Positions 6,440 to 11,811 of a stretch of DNA of 11,811 nt are shown piece by piece. A model generated the notes under the pieces. That model did no database searches and was not told where the DNA came from. It worked only from the letters and a program-made list of their open reading frames with translations. A program made the position numbers and the translations under genes. The stretch lies in assembly GCA_023412975.1 (NCBI GenBank), contig JAEZRB010000216.1:1-11811 (forward strand), given 5' to 3'. Each line of letters begins with the position of its first letter. Within the stretch, counting starts at the first letter, position 1. The stretch is from Bacteroidota bacterium. Its GTDB lineage: Bacteria > Bacteroidota > Bacteroidia > Chitinophagales > Chitinophagaceae.

Positions 6440-7519
6440 TTAGCCAATATTTTTCCAGGCGTTTCTTAAAAATCTAAGCCAGTTTCCATGCATGATATTT
6501 TCGATATCCGTATCGGAATAACCTCTTTTTCGCAATAGTCCCTGCAACCTTTGCAGATCGGCTATGCTATCCATATCATAGGGCGCCTGTTCCGAACCAA
6601 ACGCTCCATCGAGGTCCGAGCCAATTCCAATATGCAAAGCATTACCCGCCAGTTGGCAGATATGATCAAGGTGGTCGATGAGTTTATTAAGGTTGCATTG
6701 CATGGATGCTGGTGTGGATTTACCCCTCACCCAACCCGGCACAATCATCCAGGCATCGAGTGCACCGCCTATCACCGCACCGCGACTGATGAGCTCTTTT
6801 ATTTGTTCGTCGCTGAACTGCCGATTATGATCTACGAGTGCCCGCACATTGTTATGGCTTGCCCAGACATGTCCATGAAAATGATCCATGGCTTCCCAGA
6901 AACTCTCATCACACAAATGTGTCGCGTCCAGTATAATACCCAGTCGCTCCATTTCCTTTAATAGCGCTCTCCCATTTTGTCCCAGTCCGCCGCTTGCATC
7001 CGTACCCTGCGCATATCGCCCGGGACCGTAATGGGCAGGACCTACAGCCCGCAATCCCATCTCCCATGATCTTTCAAGATATCGCAAACTGATCAGCGAA
7101 TCAGCTCCCTCGAGACTCAAAATATAACCGACGGGTTTGGGCTCACCATATTTATCGTTTTTCCAGTTATTAATATGCGTCTCCAATGTCGACAGACTGG
7201 TAACCTGTACCATTTCACCAAGGTCTTCCATGGCACGATACCAGGCAAGTTGTCCCTGGGTCTGCGCCCAGGCCTGCGCAGGCGAGTGCCAGCCCGGTAG
7301 CGGGTTTCCTGGCGCGACAAACCTGGCGATCTGTGTCGCAACCACCAGTCCTATATTACCTTTTCTTAGTTCTGGAAGTGATACCAAAGCATTGCCACGA
7401 TCCGGCTTATCGGAAAGACCTTTTTCGCGCTCGTTTATCACAGCAATTGGCTGCGTTAGATCGCGGTTCCATTCCATCGCGTTCATGGCCAGGTCAAGGT
7501 GTGCATCAATGATAAACAT
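6440..7519 (-). CDS. M19-family (membrane-dipeptidase type) dipeptidase
   Basis: A zinc-dependent dipeptidase of the renal dipeptidase/AcdP family, known to accept dipeptides with a D-residue at the C-terminal side. The 359-residue protein shows the metal ligands in order: His7 and Asp9 in DAHLD, bridging Glu137 in LSLEGAD, His201 in DATH and His222 in WASHNN. The catalytic-region Asp is in IGSDLDG (301-304 area). No signal peptide or lipobox is visible, so it should be cytoplasmic despite the family name. An upstream ATG at 7573 would add 18 residues and overlap the preceding gene; the ATG at 7519, directly before IIDAHLD, leaves a 14-nt gap and fits the family. It is the last gene of the four-gene operon, where it could release D-amino acids from dipeptides for the upstream PLP enzyme. 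The D-substrate is inferred from context. Confidence 0.93.
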   Translation of the reverse strand: MFIIDAHLDLAMNAMEWNRDLTQPIAVINEREKGLSDKPDRGNALVSLPELRKGNIGLVVATQIARFVAPGNPLPGWHSPAQAWAQTQGQLAWYRAMEDLGEMVQVTSLSTLETHINNWKNDKYGEPKPVGYILSLEGADSLISLRYLERSWEMGLRAVGPAHYGPGRYAQGTDASGGLGQNGRALLKEMERLGIILDATHLCDESFWEAMDHFHGHVWASHNNVRALVDHNRQFSDEQIKELISRGAVIGGALDAWMIVPGWVRGKSTPASMQCNLNKLIDHLDHICQLAGNALHIGIGSDLDGAFGSEQAPYDMDSIADLQRLQGLLRKRGYSDTDIENIMHGNWLRFLRNAWKNIG

Positions 7520-7533
7520 GCTGGTGCAGTTTT

Positions 7534-8649
7534 TTAAACGCTGATTTTGCGATCGCGGGCTGTGATTTTCCATTCTCCGTCTGCCCTGTGATTATTGACG
7601 ATCCAGGCTCGTTCATATAATGCGCAGGTAGGACAGATATGATAAGGAAGGCCATAGATAACATCTCCGACTTTATATGTATGACCTTTAGATGCACCTA
7701 ATACTAAGTGTTCTTCACTTTGTCCCTTGAACTCAAGACCCGGCGCATTCAGCAGTAACACGCGATTGTCTAATGGATTTTCTGCTGCCACCGATTTGTG
7801 ACCAAGATCTGTACAGATCGTTGTCTCATCGGGAAGCGATATCACACGACTTACTACCAGGGCTGCAGGCTGAAAGGCCTGTTCCTTATAATTTTGATAG
7901 TAACCCGCGTCCCAATAAATAAAGGTGCCCGGGCTGCATTCTGCTTTACCCCATTTGGCATGTATGGGAAAAGATGGTGAACCTCCGGCAACCAGGATTG
8001 GTTTGGGCATTCCACTCTTTACAAGTGAATCGATCATCTGTTCCACCGGTTTAAATGCCGCTGCACATCTTTTTTCCCTTGTCGCCAGATCGATGTCACG
8101 TATATGTCCATCATAAACATGTAAGCCTACAGGTCGTATCCCATTTATTTTTTCGCAGGCAAGATAAAGGTCAATTGCATCCTTCCCCGGTATGATGCCC
8201 GTTCTGTTCATTCCCACGTTCAGATCTAAATAAACAGGAATGACGATCCCGTTTTGTACCGCTTCATCACCGATCGATTTTGCAGATGCGATATTATCCA
8301 CCAGGCATGAGAAACGTGTGACCGCGAATTTCTTAATCAAATTAACCAGGCGGCTGATCTTGGGGCCGAAGGGCTGGTATGCCAGCAACACATCCGGCGC
8401 ACCCACAGTGCCCAGCATTTCCGCTTCGGCAATGGTTGCGCATTTGAATTTATAAATACCCCCTTTAATCATCAGGGCACAGGCATCTGCACTTTTGTTT
8501 GTTTTTACATGTGGCCGCAGGTGATCGAGATCCTTCACCATGGATTTCACCGTGACAATATTCTCTTTCACACGTTCAGGATAGATCACCAGCGCGGGAG
8601 TATCTATCTCCTGTATATTTTCAATTTCATACCAGTCGGACATATTCAT
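7534..8649 (-). CDS. Fold-III PLP enzyme, D-serine dehydratase (DSD1)/D-threonine aldolase family
   Basis: A 371-residue alanine-racemase-fold PLP enzyme of the DSD1/D-threonine aldolase group. The PLP lysine is Lys49 in RPHVKTNK. LDLNVGMNRTG (141-151) and GLHVYDGH (175-182) are family core strands. AGGSPSF (221-227) is a phosphate-binding-type loop. The C-terminal metal site reads YHICPT, with His337 and Cys339. From family knowledge, zinc D-serine dehydratases (yeast Dsd1, chicken enzyme) use His-x-Cys, while the Achromobacter/Alcaligenes D-threonine aldolase uses His-x-Asp. The motif here therefore favours dehydratase activity (D-serine to pyruvate and ammonia), though D-3-hydroxyaspartate or D-threonine remain possible. 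It sits 18 nt after the RidA gene and 14 nt before the dipeptidase. RidA as partner fits, since dehydration releases 2-aminoacrylate. Two ATGs (8649, 8643) could serve as start. Confidence 0.9.
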   Translation of the reverse strand: MNMSDWYEIENIQEIDTPALVIYPERVKENIVTVKSMVKDLDHLRPHVKTNKSADACALMIKGGIYKFKCATIAEAEMLGTVGAPDVLLAYQPFGPKISRLVNLIKKFAVTRFSCLVDNIASAKSIGDEAVQNGIVIPVYLDLNVGMNRTGIIPGKDAIDLYLACEKINGIRPVGLHVYDGHIRDIDLATREKRCAAAFKPVEQMIDSLVKSGMPKPILVAGGSPSFPIHAKWGKAECSPGTFIYWDAGYYQNYKEQAFQPAALVVSRVISLPDETTICTDLGHKSVAAENPLDNRVLLLNAPGLEFKGQSEEHLVLGASKGHTYKVGDVIYGLPYHICPTCALYERAWIVNNHRADGEWKITARDRKISV

Positions 8650-8667
8650 AGTTTAAGGGTTAAAGAT

Positions 8668-9135
8668 TTAAGCAAGTTCAAACATCGCTTCGATCTCGAC
8701 AGGAATATTATCGGGCAGAGAACCAAAACCCACAGCGCTTCTCACCCCTACTCCGTGCTCCTCACCCCAGACCTGGGCAAAAAGTTCGCTGCAACCATTG
8801 ATGATATAGGGATGCTTTTCAAATTCAGGAATACAGTTGACCATGCCCAGGACCTTTATCACCCTTTTTACTTTATCGAGACTACCAAGGTTAGCCCTGA
8901 TCGTAGCAAGTATCGCAAGACCTACCTGCCTGGCAGCGAGTTTGCCCTCTTCCATATCGATATCCTTACCGATCCTTCCAATGATCAGGCTCTTATCGTC
9001 TTTCACGGTACCATGACCTGATACGTATAAAAAGTTTCCAACCACCAGGCAGGGTTTATAAACACCCAGTGGCGTAGGCGCCGGTGGAAGATTGAGACCG
9101 AGTTGCGAAAATCTTTGTTCAGCTGTTTGTGACAT
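8668..9135 (-). CDS. RidA/YjgF-family protein (YjgF/chorismate-mutase-like subfamily)
   Basis: A 155-residue RidA-superfamily protein of the longer subfamily with the N-terminal LPPAPTPLGVYKPCL (residues 16-30). LYVSGHG (36-42) and the C-terminal VPVEIEA-like strand (NIPVEIEAMFEL) follow. RidA proteins hydrolyse reactive enamines/imines such as 2-aminoacrylate made by PLP enzymes. The arginine needed for this in canonical RidA corresponds to Arg132 in GVRSAVG, and Glu148 matches the conserved acidic residue, so activity looks retained. These proteins form trimers in the cytoplasm. It is 15 nt downstream of the permease and 18 nt upstream of the PLP enzyme gene, which suggests a dedicated guard for that enzyme. 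Substrate specificity of this subfamily is less well established than for canonical RidA. Confidence 0.93.
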   Translation of the reverse strand: MSQTAEQRFSQLGLNLPPAPTPLGVYKPCLVVGNFLYVSGHGTVKDDKSLIIGRIGKDIDMEEGKLAARQVGLAILATIRANLGSLDKVKRVIKVLGMVNCIPEFEKHPYIINGCSELFAQVWGEEHGVGVRSAVGFGSLPDNIPVEIEAMFELA

Positions 9136-9150
9136 AGTTCTGTTTAAGCT

Positions 9151-10458
9151 TTATAAAATAATATCTAAAATTAAGACACCTGCAAGTCCCATAAAAGAAA
9201 CAATGGTTTCCATCATCGACCATGACCTGAAAGTATCCTTAATACTTACATTAAAATATTCCTTGAACAGCCAGAAGCCGGCATCATTAACATGAGAAAA
9301 CATGAGACTACCTGCACCGATGGAAAGTACCATAAGGTTGGGATCCGTGCTGGTTTGCACCAGTAAAGGTGCAATAATGCCCGCAGCAGTGAAACCCGCC
9401 ACCGTTGCCGATCCCACGGCAATGCGTATAATAGCGGCCGCAAGCCAGCCCAGAAAAAGTGGAGACAATGGAATTTCCTGCAGCATGTCGGCGATCTGGC
9501 GGCTCACACCGCTATCCACAAGCACCTGCTTCAACGCGCCTGCACCGGCGATAATTAACAGGATCATCGCGATCTCTTTAACCGCCTCTCCATAAACCGA
9601 CATCACTTCACCCATTTTCTTTCCCCGCCATACACCCAGGGTAAAAGTGCCAACCACGAGTGCTATCAGCATTACGATTGACGGTTGAGAGAAAAAAGAG
9701 ATCAGGCCATGAAACTGCACCGGAGAAATAAACGGTAACAAGGCCGTAAAAGCGAAAAAACCCACCGGCAGGAGTGCAGCAAAAAAACTATCGAAAACAC
9801 CGGGCAACTGTTCTGGTAGCAGATCCGGCGGCCGAAAACTGGTAAGCGGTGTCGCAGGAATTTTCTTAAGGAGACGTGAGAACAAAGGTCCTGCAATGAT
9901 GATGGTGGGGATGGCAATAATGATCCCGTAAAACATCGTGACGCCAATATTTGCCTGGAATTGCGTAACCAGGGCCGAGGGGGCCGGATGCGGCGGCAAA
10001 AAACCATGCGCCACCGACAGCGCTGCCAGTAGCGGGATACCTGTAGCCACGGCGGGTAATTTGTATTGGTACACCAATGAAAATACAAGGGGGATGAGCA
10101 ATACAAACCCGGTATTGTAAAACAGTGGGATGCCGACCACAAATCCCACAAGGGCCAGGGCCCAGTGAATTTTCTTCAACCCGACTTTTCTCATGATCGT
10201 GGAAGCTATCTGCTGGGCCGCACCGGTTTCGGCGATCAGTTTACCCAGCATCGCTCCGGCCACAATGATCACCACGTTGCCACCAATGATATCGCCCATC
10301 CCCTTTTCGACTGATTGCGTTACCCGCGATAAGGGAATACCGAGGCATAGTCCCCCGATGACCGAAACGACCAGGAAAGCCAGGAAAGGATTTACTTTAA
10401 ATGCAGCGATTAATACAATTAAGGCTATTAATACAAGGAGAACGATCAATAATGTCAT
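9151..10458 (-). CDS. GntP-family permease (gluconate/D-serine transporter type)
   Basis: A 435-residue inner-membrane proton symporter with about 12 or more hydrophobic helices from the first residues on. GntP-family signatures are NTGFVLLIPLVF (residues about 115-126), VAHGFLPPHPAP (149-160), GSATVAGFTAAGII and the C-terminal SHVNDAGFWLFKEYF. The family includes gluconate permeases and the E. coli D-serine permease DsdX, and sequence alone does not separate these. There is no gluconate kinase or sugar-acid enzyme nearby; the three genes downstream point to D-serine or another D-amino acid. It is the first gene of the operon. An imperfect -7 box (TATCTTTT, minus strand of 10480-10487) lies about 20 nt upstream without a good -33 box. 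A strong minus-strand terminator ends 115 nt upstream of the ATG. Confidence 0.93.
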   Translation of the reverse strand: MTLLIVLLVLIALIVLIAAFKVNPFLAFLVVSVIGGLCLGIPLSRVTQSVEKGMGDIIGGNVVIIVAGAMLGKLIAETGAAQQIASTIMRKVGLKKIHWALALVGFVVGIPLFYNTGFVLLIPLVFSLVYQYKLPAVATGIPLLAALSVAHGFLPPHPAPSALVTQFQANIGVTMFYGIIIAIPTIIIAGPLFSRLLKKIPATPLTSFRPPDLLPEQLPGVFDSFFAALLPVGFFAFTALLPFISPVQFHGLISFFSQPSIVMLIALVVGTFTLGVWRGKKMGEVMSVYGEAVKEIAMILLIIAGAGALKQVLVDSGVSRQIADMLQEIPLSPLFLGWLAAAIIRIAVGSATVAGFTAAGIIAPLLVQTSTDPNLMVLSIGAGSLMFSHVNDAGFWLFKEYFNVSIKDTFRSWSMMETIVSFMGLAGVLILDIIL

Positions 10459-10572
10459 TGTATCTTTTGATAAAAACCAAAAAGATAATTAAAAACAGGA
10501 TCGGATGGGCATTCCTAAAAAAATACAGCCTGACCGTTTTTGTATTCTATTAAATCCGTACATTTATGACAT

Positions 10573-10606
10573 AAAAAAAGCAGGTCGGCTAGACAACCAC
10601 CTGCTT
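10573..10606 (-). terminator. Strong minus-strand intrinsic terminator upstream of the gntP operon
   Basis: On the minus strand AAGCAGGT-GGTT and AGCC-G-ACCTGCTT form a 12-bp stem with a one-base bulge and loop GTCT, followed by at least five further T. It would end any transcript entering from the right, or act as an attenuator for the permease operon 115 nt downstream. Confidence 0.8.
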
Positions 10607-10648
10607 GGTCTTTTGGACCGTTCACATGAGAAAACTCTTTATTGATCA

Positions 10649-10672
10649 TCCCGCTCTTTAGCGGGATTTTTT
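10649..10672 (+). terminator. Plus-strand intrinsic terminator
   Basis: TCCCGCT (10649-10655) and AGCGGGA (10660-10666) form a perfect 7-bp stem with loop CTTT, followed by six T. No plus-strand protein gene lies within 4 kb upstream, so the transcript it ends is unknown; see the small RNA candidate. Confidence 0.8.
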
Positions 10673-10676
10673 ATTT

Positions 10677-11268
10677 CATTATAAATATACCACGGTAAAC
10701 CACGATTTATTTCGTGGATTTACTCAACCATGAAATTTTAAATCTAAAAACAGTTTAAGTATAAGTAAGACTTGACACTCATAATATTTTGCTGTACTTA
10801 CCTCGTTATTAATAAAACTCACTGTCGTTCGTCGTTTTAGTGATCAGGCAGTATAAGGCGCTTCTATTTACAATCATTATACAAATTTACCATCAGCCGG
10901 CAGCTCCAGTAAAGTGGTATCAAACATTGGGTTTAGATAGTATTGGTATCCATCCAATCGCTAAAGCATGAAGTATGGAGGTCGAAGCATTTGATTCGAA
11001 CCCTTGAATTTATACCGGAGCATGAATAAAAACGTTTCAAATACCAGTAAAATACCGGGCAATGAACTTTGATGAGTGAAGCAGCGTTACCGGCGCCCGG
11101 GGTCTCATGAATCCGAAGGTCCACTGGTCTGGTAGAGTATTTTTTACCATTCGTAATGGAATTCGTCCACGAAACAAAATTTTGTACTTAGTTAACAGGA
11201 TGTACAGATAGTTTTATGGCTGGTTAAACGTTCTACCACCACACATGAGAAAAACAGAGAAAACAACA
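10677..11268. other. Long intergenic region without a supported gene
   Basis: I find no convincing gene here. Present are a CCACGA/TCGTGG inverted repeat (10700-10717) and a perfect minus-strand TAAATTTG box (10882-10889) with no obvious gene after it. A 27-codon minus-strand frame (10960-10877) reads like a protein end (YQYYLNPMFDTTLLELPADG). A 63-codon minus frame (11124-10933) resembles no family I know. The stretch may hold the eroded remains of a gene, plus the promoter of the kinase gene, for which TAGTTTTA at 11209-11216 is a weak candidate. Confidence 0.5.
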
Positions 11269-11284
11269 GGTTTATTTATAAACC
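11269..11284. promoter_or_regulatory. Operator-like dyad upstream of the sensor kinase gene
   Basis: GGTTTAT and ATAAACC are perfect 7-bp inverted arms around a 2-nt centre, ending 15 nt before the kinase ATG. A 2-nt loop is too tight for an RNA hairpin, so a dimeric DNA-binding protein site is the better reading. No regulator can be named. Confidence 0.35.
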
Positions 11285-11299
11285 GTAACCGCTGCTTTT

Positions 11300-11811
11300 A
11301 TGATCAAGGATTTGGTTCTCAGAATTGTGTTTATTCCGCTGCTGGGGATTGGGCTTCCGCTCATTTCCCGTATCATCGACTATAGCAGGTATTCTGTTTT
11401 CGAATTAGTCGCCGCAAATATATTTTTCATTCTTACTTCCTTTGCGATTTGGGCCGGGTGCAACTGGATCCATACCAAACTACGACCGCTTTACAGGCCG
11501 ATCTCAAATCCATTTTCAAAAATTGCAGCCGTATGCCTGGTGTCTGCACTGTATGGTGCCTGCACTGGTGGGCTTTCCGCGCTGGTGTGGTTTAAAATAA
11601 CGCGTGAGCCCTTCATCTGGACCGGTTTCTATACTTTTATCCTGGCCTGCGTTGCCGCGGTGATCATTTTTACCCTGGTATACGAAATTTTATTCCTGAG
11701 CAAAGAACGCGAAATCGATAACAGGATCGTGGACCAGCTCGATAAAGAACTTACACAGGCGGAATTGCAGGTACTGACTAACGAGATGGATCCGCACTTC
11801 CTGTTCAATTC
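11300..11811 (+). CDS. LytS/YehU-type sensor histidine kinase (N-terminal part, cut by window edge)
   Basis: The visible 170 codons encode four probable membrane helices (about residues 4-24, 31-53, 70-97 and 107-135) with short loops. A charged coiled-coil-like linker follows (SKEREIDNRIVDQLDKELTQ). The start of the His_kinase domain comes last, with NEMDPHFLFN, in which His is the phosphoacceptor. This architecture is typical of Bacteroidota LytS-type kinases, which usually pair with a LytTR response regulator encoded next to them, here presumably beyond the edge. Helices fill the N-terminus and no large extracytoplasmic domain exists, so the signal is likely sensed in the membrane. The ATG at 11300 is the first after an in-frame stop at 11279-11281, with no Shine-Dalgarno sequence. 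Signal and targets unknown. Confidence 0.93.
   Translation, partial: MIKDLVLRIVFIPLLGIGLPLISRIIDYSRYSVFELVAANIFFILTSFAIWAGCNWIHTKLRPLYRPISNPFSKIAAVCLVSALYGACTGGLSALVWFKITREPFIWTGFYTFILACVAAVIIFTLVYEILFLSKEREIDNRIVDQLDKELTQAELQVLTNEMDPHFLFN

Larger units (their letters stand above)
10571..10676 (+). ncRNA. Candidate small RNA (three hairpins plus terminator)
   Basis: This is a prediction from structure only. On the plus strand, about 100 nt hold a bulged 12-bp hairpin (AAGCAGGT at 10578-10585 with ACCTGCTT at 10599-10606, inner GGCT/AACC). Next come a small hairpin GGTC-TTTTG-GACC (10607-10619), a weak GAG/CTC hairpin and an intrinsic terminator (10649-10672). An imperfect -7 box, TACATTTA (10559-10566), sits upstream at the right distance for a start near 10573, with TTTTTG 16 nt before it. 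No protein frame of note is present. It matches no RNA family I can name. Confidence 0.35.

Noticed and set aside
6419..6480. Terminator between the convergent BON and dipeptidase genes
   Set aside because: GGCT/AGCC gives only a 4-bp stem with mismatches; too weak to claim.
10530..10652. About 44-codon minus-strand frame through the terminator (contains CHKC)
   Set aside because: It runs straight through a strong terminator hairpin and its T run; likely chance.
10985..11000. GGTTCGAATCAA-like T-loop on the minus strand
   Set aside because: No acceptor stem, D arm or anticodon arm can be built around it, so it is not a tRNA.
10933..11124. 63-codon minus-strand frame
   Set aside because: Cysteine-, Tyr- and Phe-rich composition with no recognisable family and no promoter; could be chance in a long gap.

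Overview
The window looks like chromosomal DNA of a Bacteroidota bacterium, probably of the Chitinophagaceae type. This rests on two near-perfect TAnnTTTG (-7) promoter boxes (ahead of the tRNA and ahead of the CCA-adding enzyme), start codons without Shine-Dalgarno sequences, and the protein families present. I see no insertion sequence, phage gene or CRISPR array. Genus assignment is inference.

Left part (1-3110) is housekeeping. It holds a CCA-adding enzyme (minus strand, running off the left edge), the tRNA t6A synthase subunit TsaC/Sua5 just upstream of it, and divergently dapD of lysine/diaminopimelate synthesis. These are followed by tRNA-Leu(CAG) with a clear promoter, a repeat-rich leader and an intrinsic terminator.

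Middle (3300-6420): a DUF457/YdjM-like membrane metal-dependent hydrolase appears broken, with CTG where the family has its start ATG and a -1 frameshift near 3872. Convergent to it is an intact phospholipase D/cardiolipin synthase-like gene. Its leader is a textbook TPP (thiamine pyrophosphate) riboswitch followed at once by an intrinsic terminator, an unexpected pairing and the most unusual thing in the window. Next come a small unknown protein and a small BON-domain protein.

Right part (6440-10458): four tightly packed minus-strand genes form a probable D-amino-acid operon. In transcription order they are a GntP-family permease, a RidA-family imine deaminase, a fold-III PLP enzyme of the D-serine dehydratase/D-threonine aldolase family, and an M19 dipeptidase. 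The PLP enzyme carries the His-x-Cys zinc motif of DSD1-type D-serine dehydratases, whose 2-aminoacrylate product is the classic RidA substrate. Import, deamination, detoxification and dipeptide cleavage therefore fit together.

The last stretch (10459-11299) has no convincing protein gene. It holds two strong hairpin terminators pointing in opposite directions, which could delimit a small RNA, and an operator-like dyad before the final gene, a LytS-type membrane sensor histidine kinase cut by the right edge.
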